A DNA stretch of 9,218 bases, taken from contig JAMPYA010000078.1 of assembly GCA_023700885.1 (NCBI GenBank), positions 1-9,218 on the forward strand. The letters run 5' to 3'. Origin of the DNA: Flavobacteriaceae bacterium. Lineage in GTDB: Bacteria; Bacteroidota; Bacteroidia; Flavobacteriales; Flavobacteriaceae. Below the pieces are notes generated by a model. The model was given only the letters and a program-made list of their open reading frames with translations, was not told the DNA's origin and made no database searches. Positions within the stretch are counted from its first letter, which is position 1; each line of letters begins with the position of its first letter. A program made the position numbers and the translations under genes. Below, one piece after another: positions 1-7,113 of this stretch.

Positions 1-2525
1 GGTGTAATACCTAATGAATTTGAGTTTATTCGAGAAATCGACTGATTAGTATCAACTTTATAATAAGTGTTTAACACATTTTTTTCATTAAATAAATTTA
101 AAACAGAAACCCCTACTAAACCAGTTATTTTTTTATTAAAATTAAAAGAATAAGTGGATGATATATCTGACCTAAAATAATTAGGTAATCGAGAACTATT
201 AGGATCCTCATAATTAATTAAAGTATTAAAACTATCATTAATAATAGGTTCCAACACATTTGGAACGGTATATGGTTTTCCTGTCCGCCAAAACAACCCA
301 AACGATAAATTGAATTTATGAAATTCAAATGCACTTCCAGTTGAAATTGAATGCCTTATATCAATATTATTTGGAAATGATGTAGGTATTAAATCAGGAA
401 ATAAGTAATTATTCTGATTAAAAGAATAACTTAACCAAACACTATAAAAATCCTTCTTTTTATTTAATAATAACTCTATACCTTTTACCTTATAACTACC
501 AATAGTTTTCTTAAATTGATGCTGATTTTGAAAAGCTTGAGTAGCTACTGTAATGCCATCTACATTTTTATAAAATCCTTCTAAATCAATAAAGAAATTA
601 TTTTTTTTATAATTTAGACCAACTGAAACTTGTTGACTTTTTAAAATGGGAATTAAATCATTATCTGTTAAAATCCATCTTCTTTTTTCAACACCTAAAA
701 AATCTTCCTGCAAATCAATAGTTTGTGTGGTGTGTTGACTTTTAATTTCACCTCCTATTTTAAAAGCAAATTGTGTGTTTAATTTATAAAATGCCTGTAT
801 ACGAGGTTCAATATTAACTACATTAAATTTATCAATATAATTAATCCTTAAACCAGCAGCTATTGAGATAATATTTTCAGGTGACACATAGTTCAGTTCA
901 CTAAACAATGAATGGTTTCTAATTACTTTCTTAATATTTTTACTGTATAATGGAAGGTTTAAATATTCAGAATTTTGAACACCGAGTTCATAAAAATAAT
1001 ATCCATTTAAAAATTTAATATATCTACCTATTTTGTAATATGTATTTAATTTGGCACCCACTTCTAATACTTCATTATTTTGTGCTAATCGTTGATCCGT
1101 TAATAATGTATAATTAATACCATTAATATTATATTTTGTATAGTAGATTTGTAATCTGGTTTCAAACGAATCGTTCCAACTATTATTTACTGTAAATCCT
1201 AATGCCATGTTTTGCTGAGTTAAACTACTTGTTTTAGAATTATCAATTAAATTGGTTTTAATATTTTCAATATAGTCAAGATTATTATTAATATTTAAAA
1301 AACTTAATCTTATAGTATGCTTATCAGAAATATCATATAGGTATTTTATACTGTAATCATAAAAATTAAAATTTGATTTTGTTTGAGTAACATCATTTTC
1401 CTGATTAATGGATGTTTTAATTTTAGTGTCTTGAAAAACTCTTTTAAAATATTGTCTGTAGGCCGGAGTATTAATAATATCCGTTAATGAACGTCTTCCT
1501 GAAAGCAGTACTCCAGATTTTTTTGTGATTGGGAAATAAGAATACAAATCGGTACTCAGCGAGTTCAAGCCTCCTCCACCAAAAGATTTATTCTTTATTT
1601 TATCAAAAAGTTTTATAGAAATTGTGCCTGAAACTCCATCGCTAAACTGAGCGCTTGTTCCATTTTTAATTACAGTTACTTCATCTGTAATGTAGGGATT
1701 AAAAGCAGATATTAAACCAAAAAAATGACCTGAATGATACATTTTTATGCCATCCCAGAGTAATAAATTTTCATCATTAGATCCTCCACGTATGTTAATA
1801 TTAGAAATGGTTTCATTAATACTTCCAACACCAGGTAAGGCCTGTATTTTGTGTAATATATCAGGTTCAATCAGACCTGGTAAAATTCCTGATTTTAATG
1901 TGTTTATTGTTATTGTATTGTCGATATTACTAGTAATTCCCGATGTTAAATAGTTATTTAGAAAAACCTCCTTAAGCTTTTCAATATTTTGAGAAAGATA
2001 AATCGGTAAACAAGAATTGTTTTTTATTAATCTTGAGGCGTATACATGAATCGTAGGATATGATACATGTTGTATTTCAATTATTTGATTTTCCTTTATT
2101 CCTTCCAATTCAAATTCTCCTAAAGCATTTGAAATTGTATTGACACCCATTTCACCTACAATTATGTATGCACCTTCAATTTTTTTATTATTTTCAGCGT
2201 CAATTAAAGTACCACATACATTAAATTGTGTTACTTGTTTATTTATCAAAATATCAGATGATGATATAAAAGTGAAATTTAAATTAGTTTGTGTTTTTAG
2301 ATATTGAATAATTTCTAAAAGGTCTAAATCAAGATTATAAGGTAATACTTCAATATTTTCAACTGTTTCATCAGCATAAGTAAAAGTGACATCATGTTGA
2401 TTTTCAACTTCAGTTAAAATTTCTACCAACAATTTTTTTTCTTTATTGATACTTTGTGAAAAATTTGAAATAGTATAAAGAAAGCAAATTGAGATTAAAA
2501 AAAACGTTTGTTTATTAATAATCAT
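1..2525 (-). CDS. TonB-dependent outer-membrane receptor with N-terminal STN signalling domain (3' end cut by window edge)
   Basis: This is an outer-membrane active transporter, powered by TonB, that can also signal to FecR. I translated the minus strand from the ATG at 2525 and found one open frame of 841 codons to the window edge. Domains in order are: signal peptide (about 1-23); an STN-like domain (about 29-95); a carboxypeptidase-regulatory-like beta-sandwich (about 103-178); a plug (about 205-305) with the motifs LPGVGSINET, INIRGGSNDEN and WDGIKMYHSGHFFG; then a beta-barrel. The last visible residues (NLFNEKNVLNTYYK followed by SNSLGIT) resemble the family's usual C-terminus, so probably only about ten residues are missing. 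The start overlaps the end of fecR by 11 bases, indicating co-transcription. The STN domain fits FecR-coupled signalling. The substrate is unknown, and no SusD-like gene is seen on the visible side. Confidence 0.93.
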   Translation of the reverse strand, partial: MIINKQTFFLISICFLYTISNFSQSINKEKKLLVEILTEVENQHDVTFTYADETVENIEVLPYNLDLDLLEIIQYLKTQTNLNFTFISSSDILINKQVTQFNVCGTLIDAENNKKIEGAYIIVGEMGVNTISNALGEFELEGIKENQIIEIQHVSYPTIHVYASRLIKNNSCLPIYLSQNIEKLKEVFLNNYLTSGITSNIDNTITINTLKSGILPGLIEPDILHKIQALPGVGSINETISNINIRGGSNDENLLLWDGIKMYHSGHFFGLISAFNPYITDEVTVIKNGTSAQFSDGVSGTISIKLFDKIKNKSFGGGGLNSLSTDLYSYFPITKKSGVLLSGRRSLTDIINTPAYRQYFKRVFQDTKIKTSINQENDVTQTKSNFNFYDYSIKYLYDISDKHTIRLSFLNINNNLDYIENIKTNLIDNSKTSSLTQQNMALGFTVNNSWNDSFETRLQIYYTKYNINGINYTLLTDQRLAQNNEVLEVGAKLNTYYKIGRYIKFLNGYYFYELGVQNSEYLNLPLYSKNIKKVIRNHSLFSELNYVSPENIISIAAGLRINYIDKFNVVNIEPRIQAFYKLNTQFAFKIGGEIKSQHTTQTIDLQEDFLGVEKRRWILTDNDLIPILKSQQVSVGLNYKKNNFFIDLEGFYKNVDGITVATQAFQNQHQFKKTIGSYKVKGIELLLNKKKDFYSVWLSYSFNQNNYLFPDLIPTSFPNNIDIRHSISTGSAFEFHKFNLSFGLFWRTGKPYTVPNVLEPIINDSFNTLINYEDPNSSRLPNYFRSDISSTYSFNFNKKITGLVGVSVLNLFNEKNVLNTYYKVDTNQSISRINSNSLGIT

Positions 2526-3423
2526 TGTTTTGCAAGATCACCTTATTATTTTGCATGGAATATTTTAAGTTAAGTGGTATACATACTGCTTGTAAAGCCA
2601 AATCCAAATTAGAGTGTGTAAAGTTTCCAGTAAAATTTGTATTTGAAAGTGATTTCTCATCATATTCAACATTGACATTATATTGTCTTTCAAGTTCTGC
2701 AATGACATATTGGTATGGAATACTCTCAAAAGAACTTGTATTGTGTGTCCATGAAGGGACTTTTTTAGTACTATTTTTAGTTAAACTAACTTTTGAATTA
2801 ACCACTTTAAAAGAACTACCTTCTGAAAGTTTAACTGTTTGAGTTAGATAATTTACACTCACACTTCCTTCATAACAATGAACTTCAAAATATTGATTGC
2901 GAACGACTACATTAAATTGAGTGCCTAATACACTAACCTTACCTAATTCAGTATTTACGATAAATGTAGACCCTTTAGATACCTTGAAGAAAGCCTCACC
3001 CTTCAATTCTAACGCTCTATTTTTACTCCAACCGCTTTTGTTAAAATGTATTTCTGAAACAGCGTTTAATTGAACTTCAGAATTATCGGGTAGTTCTACC
3101 TTGATTTTTTCAGCGAAAGTAGTAGTGTAGATAGTATCTCTATTTGATAAGAAATAATAAGAGACGAAAAATAGAACAAATACTGCTGCAACTCTATACA
3201 AATAATAAGAAAAATTAAGTTTTTTAACCTTCGTTTTCTTGTCCTTAACTTGCTTGAATTTATTTAGTAATTCTTCTGGACTACTAGTGGGTGACTCTAG
3301 GTTTGCAGTAGCAGCAATTATTTTTTTAAAGGCATTAATTTCCTTTTCACTTAAATGTTCTTCAAGATCTTTTTCGCTTAATTCGTTATTAAGCCATTTA
3401 GCCAAAAAATAATCATCCTTCAT
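2515..3423 (-). CDS. FecR-family anti-sigma factor
   Basis: This inner-membrane anti-sigma factor is expected to hold the adjacent ECF sigma factor inactive until the receptor signals across the periplasm. Residues 1-70 form a cytoplasmic sigma-binding part, opening with YFLAKWLNNELSEKDLEEHL, which is typical of Bacteroidota FecR. One membrane helix spans about 73-92. The periplasmic FecR domain (about 100-192) shows LPDNSEVQLNAVSEI, GEAFFKV and VLGTQFNV. The C-terminal DUF4974 domain (about 232-298) shows SIPYQYVIAELERQYNV and GNFTHSNLDLALQAV, and has the same type of fold as the receptor's STN domain. The 302-residue length is normal. It lies 49 bases after the sigma gene and overlaps the receptor gene by 11 bases. 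The conserved motif at 3432-3460 ends only 8 bases before its ATG. Confidence 0.95.
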   Translation of the reverse strand: MKDDYFLAKWLNNELSEKDLEEHLSEKEINAFKKIIAATANLESPTSSPEELLNKFKQVKDKKTKVKKLNFSYYLYRVAAVFVLFFVSYYFLSNRDTIYTTTFAEKIKVELPDNSEVQLNAVSEIHFNKSGWSKNRALELKGEAFFKVSKGSTFIVNTELGKVSVLGTQFNVVVRNQYFEVHCYEGSVSVNYLTQTVKLSEGSSFKVVNSKVSLTKNSTKKVPSWTHNTSSFESIPYQYVIAELERQYNVNVEYDEKSLSNTNFTGNFTHSNLDLALQAVCIPLNLKYSMQNNKVILQNNDY

Positions 3424-3431
3424 ATCGATTA

Positions 3432-3460
3432 AATAACAGTTTAAATTACTTTTACCCTAC
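3432..3460 (-). promoter_or_regulatory. Copy A of a 29-base motif upstream of fecR; candidate ECF sigma promoter
   Basis: Read on the minus strand this is GTAGGGTA, ten less conserved bases, then AAACTGTTATT. It matches the motif at 4040-4068 at 24 of 29 positions with no gaps. The distance from the first block to CTGTTA (21 bases) resembles the spacing of -35 and -10 elements in ECF promoters generally. Its position inside the sigma-fecR gap would let fecR and the receptor be transcribed separately from the sigma gene. Recognition by the neighbouring sigma factor is inferred. A shared operator bound by another regulator is the main alternative. Confidence 0.6.
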
Positions 3461-3472
3461 CCCTATTTTAAA

Positions 3473-3988
3473 TTAAATATTTTCAATTTCTTTTCTTAAA
3501 CTAATTAAGGCATTGTGTATTCTTTTTTCAACTGCCTTAACAGTAATACCTAATATATCTGCAATTTCAGTATATTTTTTACCATCTATTCTATTCATTA
3601 AAAAAGCTATTCGTTGCGCTTCTGTTAAGTTTGAAATAGCATTTTGTAACTTAGTGTTAAATTCTTTCTCTTCAAGCAAATACTCAGGTGATTCGTTTGT
3701 GTAATTTTTAGGTGCTGTGTTTTTAAATTTTAAAATAACTTTATTTTTAGAAAAATCATTTAAAAATAAATTATTAGCAATAGTAAATAAATAAGCTTTT
3801 GCTTTATCTGGAAATATTTTTTCACAATTATCCCAGAATTTTATAAAAGCTTCTTGTGCTATATCATTTGCTAAATCAATATTACCACACTTATAAAAAA
3901 TATAATTAACAAGTAATTTAGAATTATTTAGAAAAAAATTATTAAATAATTTTTCATTACAATATCCTATATTTACTTTCTCTTTCAA
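3473..3988 (-). CDS. ECF-type RNA polymerase sigma factor, FecI-like
   Basis: This alternative sigma factor of 171 residues is of normal length for the ECF family. The sigma-2 region (about 12-82) includes DLANDIAQEAFIKFWDN and AYLFTIANNLFLNDF, which contact the -10 element and core polymerase. The sigma-4 region (about 110-168) includes LTEAQRIAFLMNRIDGKKY and a helix-turn-helix (YTEIADILGITVKAVEKRIH) that reads the -35 element. The start is taken as TTG at 3988, because an in-frame TAA lies seven codons upstream and no in-frame ATG occurs before the middle of the sigma-4 region. Gene order sigma-FecR-receptor is the standard cell-surface signalling layout. A divergent lipoprotein gene starts 102 bases away. 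Copies of one promoter-like motif lie on both sides of this gene, marking its probable targets. Confidence 0.94.
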   Translation of the reverse strand: MKEKVNIGYCNEKLFNNFFLNNSKLLVNYIFYKCGNIDLANDIAQEAFIKFWDNCEKIFPDKAKAYLFTIANNLFLNDFSKNKVILKFKNTAPKNYTNESPEYLLEEKEFNTKLQNAISNLTEAQRIAFLMNRIDGKKYTEIADILGITVKAVEKRIHNALISLRKEIENI

Positions 3989-4034
3989 AAAATTATGTTT
4001 TATTTATTTGACTTAAATATAATATTATTTAAAT

Positions 4035-4042
4035 CAAAAGTA
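4035..4042 (-). promoter_or_regulatory. Possible -7 box (TACTTTTG) for the sigma gene
   Basis: The minus strand reads TACTTTTG, matching the Bacteroidota housekeeping -7 consensus TAnnTTTG, about 46 bases before the TTG start of the sigma gene. No TTTG is present 19 bases further upstream, so support is weak. It overlaps by three bases the GTAGGGTA block that faces the other way, so polymerase bound to one would probably hinder the other. Confidence 0.3.
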
Positions 4043-4068
4043 GGGTATATTTATTTAAAACTGTTATT
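4040..4068 (+). promoter_or_regulatory. Copy B of the 29-base motif upstream of the lipoprotein gene; candidate ECF sigma promoter
   Basis: The plus strand has GTAGGGTA at 4040-4047 and AAACTGTTATT at 4058-4068, at exactly the spacing seen before fecR. The motif ends 22 bases before the lipoprotein ATG, a sensible place for a promoter with a short leader. The five identical positions among the ten central bases are A/T only, so the conserved information sits in the two outer blocks, as in a -35/-10 pair. I saw no third GTAGGGTA in the window. Confidence 0.62.
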
Positions 4069-4090
4069 ATAATAAACTGATCTATAAATT

Positions 4091-5482
4091 ATGTTTACCA
4101 AAAGTTTTCTTTTAAGTTTTCTGTTAATTGTTTTATTAGGCTGCCAAAATGAGCTCACTGAAATTACAGAACCTTCTGAAAATGAAGTTTTAAAATCAAA
4201 TTCAAACGTCACAAACCTCATTAAAAGGGTTGCCGCTAAAGATGGATCTAAAGACAATATAATTGATTTCGCAAATTGTATTCATATTACTTTACCAATA
4301 ACAGTCATGGCAAATGGATTTGAAATTCTTATAAAATATGAAAGTGATTATGAACTAATTGAAAAAATATTTGATAAATCTGATAGTGATACTGATACGT
4401 TAAAAATCATATTTCCTATAGAAATAGTTTTAAATAATTACATTAAAATTAAAGTAGATAATGAAGCTGAGTTAAAAAAGTTTAAAGATGAATGTAAGGG
4501 CGAAAATGAAATAGATGATGATATTGAATGTTTAGATTTTCTTTATCCAATTAATTTATCGATTTATGATGCTTCTAACCAACTAGCAAAAGTGATAATT
4601 ATTGAAAATGATGAACAATTTTATAAATATATTGAAACAATAGGAAACTATGATTTTGTCCAAATTAATTTTCCAATCCAAGTAATTCTATATGATGGCA
4701 CAAAAAAAAATATAGATAATTTAATTTCTCTTGAAAATATTATAAACGAATCAAAAGATTTGTGTGATGAAGATGACGATAATGATTTTGACGATGATGA
4801 TTGTATTGATTGTACCACAGTAAAGACAATCACATTATTACTTTCATGTAGCTGGGTTGTTGATAAAATTAAAACTAATGGAACAGACTTTACCGAGCTC
4901 TATTCAAAACATGAATTTATTTTTCAAGAAAATGGAATACTTAAAGTAATGTATAATTTCAATACTTTAAGTGGTACATGGAATGTCGTGAATGACAATG
5001 AAAAAATTATTGTTAAAATTGCAATACCTGATTTACCACAATTTTCTTCAAATTGGATACTTTACGAAATTGAAGATGGTAATGAAATTGATTTAAGAAA
5101 TGGTGAAAATAGACTTGAATTTGAAAAAACATGTATTTCTAAAAAAAATGATGTAATCAATATTTTAAACGATGGCTTTTGGAAAATTGCTTATTTAAAA
5201 GATAGTGGCGAAATCAAAACAAGTTTATATGCTAACTTTAAGTTGGATTTTAAAGTAGATTATACAGTAATTGCAACTAACGGAACAACAATTATTGATG
5301 GAAATTGGCAGGTTATTTATGATAGCGGCGAATTGTCATTAATTTTAGAATTCAATGAAGTTCATCCATTTGATCAAATTGAGGATACTTGGTTAATAAC
5401 AAATGTTTTAATTAACAAATTAGAGATGGTTGAAGATCACGATACAAGCAATGATAATATACTCATTTTTGAAAAAATTTAA
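4091..5482 (+). CDS. Multi-module lipoprotein, probable surface partner of the TonB-dependent receptor
   Basis: This 463-residue predicted lipoprotein has no named family that I recognise with certainty. A type II signal peptide ends in the lipobox LLGC (Cys18), followed by the acidic QNELTEITEPSE, which could favour surface export. Module 1 (about 63-135) and module 2 (about 147-225) are related: each opens with Cys, then a YPI/LPI strand, later an FPI strand (IIFPIEIVL and INFPIQVIL), and closes with Cys. Residues 225-241 are almost all Asp/Glu with Cys at 225, 238 and 241. Two C-terminal repeats (about 246-348 and 356-463) share a central W (GTWNVV, GNWQVI), a second W and a final LEFEK/LIFEK, as in lipocalin-like beta-barrels. 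It is divergent from the sigma gene and shares the promoter-like motif. Binding a ligand for the receptor is inference. Confidence 0.85.
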   Translation: MFTKSFLLSFLLIVLLGCQNELTEITEPSENEVLKSNSNVTNLIKRVAAKDGSKDNIIDFANCIHITLPITVMANGFEILIKYESDYELIEKIFDKSDSDTDTLKIIFPIEIVLNNYIKIKVDNEAELKKFKDECKGENEIDDDIECLDFLYPINLSIYDASNQLAKVIIIENDEQFYKYIETIGNYDFVQINFPIQVILYDGTKKNIDNLISLENIINESKDLCDEDDDNDFDDDDCIDCTTVKTITLLLSCSWVVDKIKTNGTDFTELYSKHEFIFQENGILKVMYNFNTLSGTWNVVNDNEKIIVKIAIPDLPQFSSNWILYEIEDGNEIDLRNGENRLEFEKTCISKKNDVINILNDGFWKIAYLKDSGEIKTSLYANFKLDFKVDYTVIATNGTTIIDGNWQVIYDSGELSLILEFNEVHPFDQIEDTWLITNVLINKLEMVEDHDTSNDNILIFEKI

Positions 5483-5537
5483 AAAAATAAACAATTTAAT
5501 TATTAACTTTTTAGAAGTGGAATAAACGTGCAGATTG

Positions 5538-5558
5538 TTTTATTTATTATAAATAAAA
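5538..5558. repeat. AT-only inverted repeat in the convergent gap
   Basis: A perfect inverted repeat with ten-base arms (TTTTATTTAT and ATAAATAAAA) around a single T lies between two convergent genes. It contains no G or C, so it would be a weak hairpin. It may help end transcription from either side, but no function is shown. Confidence 0.4.
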
Positions 5559-5586
5559 TTTTATTAATTCCCCCCAAAATAAATTG

Positions 5587-5623
5587 CCTACAATAAAAGT
5601 TAAAAGCTTTGAGTAGGTTTTTT
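5587..5623 (+). terminator. Probable Rho-independent terminator after the lipoprotein gene
   Basis: CCTAC (5587-5591) pairs with GTAGG (5613-5617). An inner AAAG/CTTT pair can extend the stem, and six T follow at once, then more AT-rich sequence. It lies about 105 bases after the lipoprotein stop and touches the stop codon of the convergent gene. The same stem read on the minus strand has a poorer T-run, so it mainly suits the plus direction. Confidence 0.55.
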
Positions 5624-6563
5624 ATTTTATTAATTTATCTCTCTGATCCTGTTTATAAGGAAGTTGCTGTTGGATAGAAATCTCTGCCTTCATTAATTCC
5701 GACCCAAGATAACCTGCATGACTCATTTGAGAAACTAATCCCTTTTCTAGAATAGATAACAATAAGGGTTCATGCCAACGCCCCTTAATAATATAACCAG
5801 GAGAATGGTCAGGATTATAATGATGGACAATAATTTCCTTTTTGGTTAAATCTGTTGAAATTACAAAAAAACCTTTTTTATCATAATCTAGTGGAATTCG
5901 CTTTCCGCCAGTTTTAAGTGGAATAAAGGATACTTCTTCAATCATAGGACGTACATTTTTAGCTATTTCTGTGGTATTGAACCGCTCATTTTTTAAATCA
6001 AGTTGAGCTATTTTATCTTGTAATCCTTCAACATTCATTTCATCAATACAATTAACCAATTCAATTTGCTGAAGAAAAACGTTAAGTTGTGTTTCTGTAA
6101 TGTTCTTTAATACCGGAAAATGACCCTCTGCTTGTATGATTCGCCTATCGGCATTAACTCCGTATTTAAAAAGACACTGAATGGCTTGTCCTGCTTTAAA
6201 TATAGATGAATCTTTTCCACATAACAACAAATAACGAATATTTGGATTACTTATGATATTAATGATCATTTTCTCAATTCCTAAATTGGGAGTATATACT
6301 TTCCCGACAATAGCTACTGCTTCGCGATGTACTGTAACAAAATCATTATAATCTGAAGTGAGTGTGCAAATTGCCACTTGTCCGTTGGGGTTAATCACGC
6401 TATAACTACCACGATAAACAGGCCAGTTGCCTTTTTTAAGGCTCATCTTTCTAAAAAAATCAATTATCAAACTCACTATATAAAACAGTCTTACAACAAC
6501 CGGGTTTTCTCCTTTAGAATTTCTCGGAAATAAGTGGGCTAAATACCTCATTGATTTCTTCAT
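5622..6563 (-). CDS. MtrA-like/DUF4346 protein (methyltransferase subunit A homologue)
   Basis: This protein resembles subunit A (MtrA/MtxA) of tetrahydromethanopterin:coenzyme M methyltransferase, the corrinoid-carrying subunit in methanogens, but sits in an apparent flavobacterium. The MtrA-like core (about 60-180) shows GQVAICTLTSDYND, AIVGKVYTPNLGIEKM, IISNPNIRYLLLCGKD, KAGQAI and GHFPVLKNIT. The C-terminal part (about 205-292) has the look of DUF4346: EVSFIPLKTGGKRIPLDYD, FFVISTD, HHYNPDHSPGYIIKGRWHEP and SHAGYLGSELMKAE. An N-terminal hydrophobic stretch (about 22-38) could touch the membrane. Where I recall a cobalt-ligand His in MtrA (within the GxxxxxH segment after LCG), this protein appears to have Phe122, so corrinoid binding is uncertain. 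No other methyltransferase subunit is nearby. The methanogen reaction should not be assigned. The start is ATG at 6563; Met5 is possible. Confidence 0.72.
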   Translation of the reverse strand: MKKSMRYLAHLFPRNSKGENPVVVRLFYIVSLIIDFFRKMSLKKGNWPVYRGSYSVINPNGQVAICTLTSDYNDFVTVHREAVAIVGKVYTPNLGIEKMIINIISNPNIRYLLLCGKDSSIFKAGQAIQCLFKYGVNADRRIIQAEGHFPVLKNITETQLNVFLQQIELVNCIDEMNVEGLQDKIAQLDLKNERFNTTEIAKNVRPMIEEVSFIPLKTGGKRIPLDYDKKGFFVISTDLTKKEIIVHHYNPDHSPGYIIKGRWHEPLLLSILEKGLVSQMSHAGYLGSELMKAEISIQQQLPYKQDQRDKLIK

Positions 6564-6635
6564 GCTGTAATTTTATTTTTATAATACTAATTAACTGATT
6601 TAAAACATTTTATAATCAATTTACATAAAAAATGA

Positions 6636-7076
6636 TTAAGATCGCTTTAGATGCTTATACATCACATAATGACCACCAACATAGTTTATATCAAACTCTG
6701 CTCCTATAGTTTCAAATCCCAACTTCTTATAAAAAGTTAAGGCTTTAATGCGAGCATTAAACCAAAGTAGCTCCGCTTGTCTCTCTTCAATAAATTGCAT
6801 CACTTCCAAAAGCAATTTACTTCCAATAGATTGACCCTGAAATTCAGTCAAAGTAGCCATTCCTCTTAATTGATATTGATTTGTTTCTGAAAAATAGTCA
6901 TGTGATGATTTCATAATGCTTGCTACAGAGACTAATTGATCATCAACAAAATAACCAAAATGAAGGGTATTTTCATCAAAATCTCCCGGAAATTCATACG
7001 GCAACGGAATATTTTCTCGCAGTACTTTTTTGCGAATCCCAAAAGTATCTTCAGGTTTAATTATTTTAACGCCCAT
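6636..7076 (-). CDS. GNAT-family N-acetyltransferase
   Basis: This is a 146-residue acetyltransferase of the GNAT fold, which transfers an acetyl group from acetyl-CoA to an amine; the acceptor is unknown. The start is set at the ATG at 7074-7076 (MGVKIIKPEDTF), where the usual GNAT N-terminus begins. The frame stays open to 7238, but that extension would overlap the divergent gene by 125 bases and add a non-GNAT hydrophobic stretch. The central part shows QLRGMATLTEFQGQSIGSKLL, the acetyl-CoA-binding motif A, with Ser where the fourth position of Q/RxxGxG is usually Gly. The C-terminal NARIKALTFYKKLGFETIG is typical motif B. It stands alone on its strand, 72 bases before the MtrA-like gene, with which it may be co-transcribed. 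Confidence 0.85.
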   Translation of the reverse strand: MGVKIIKPEDTFGIRKKVLRENIPLPYEFPGDFDENTLHFGYFVDDQLVSVASIMKSSHDYFSETNQYQLRGMATLTEFQGQSIGSKLLLEVMQFIEERQAELLWFNARIKALTFYKKLGFETIGAEFDINYVGGHYVMYKHLKRS

Positions 7077-7088
7077 ACTTAAAGTTTG

Positions 7089-7096
7089 TATATTTG
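7089..7096 (+). promoter_or_regulatory. Possible -7 box (TATATTTG) for the plus-strand acetyltransferase
   Basis: TATATTTG matches the Bacteroidota TAnnTTTG consensus and ends 17 bases before the ATG at 7114, giving a leader of roughly ten bases. No clear TTTG is found about 19 bases upstream, so this is a one-box match only. Confidence 0.4.
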
Positions 7097-7113
7097 TTTT
7101 AAATAATACAAAG

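Noticed and set aside
1747..1953. Open frame of 68 codons on the plus strand
   Set aside because: It lies wholly inside the plug-coding part of the receptor gene on the other strand and has no recognisable features.
2525..2842. Open frame of 105 codons on the plus strand
   Set aside because: It is antisense to the C-terminal half of fecR, whose domains are clear. The translation is low-complexity and unlike any family I know.
4051..4257. Open frame of 68 codons on the minus strand across the divergent gap
   Set aside because: It is antisense to the lipoprotein signal peptide and would cover the shared promoter motif; its product has no recognisable domain.
7030..7113. N-terminal extension of the plus-strand acetyltransferase to 7030
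   Set aside because: It overlaps the coding part of the divergent gene; ATG at 7114 begins the GNAT fold.
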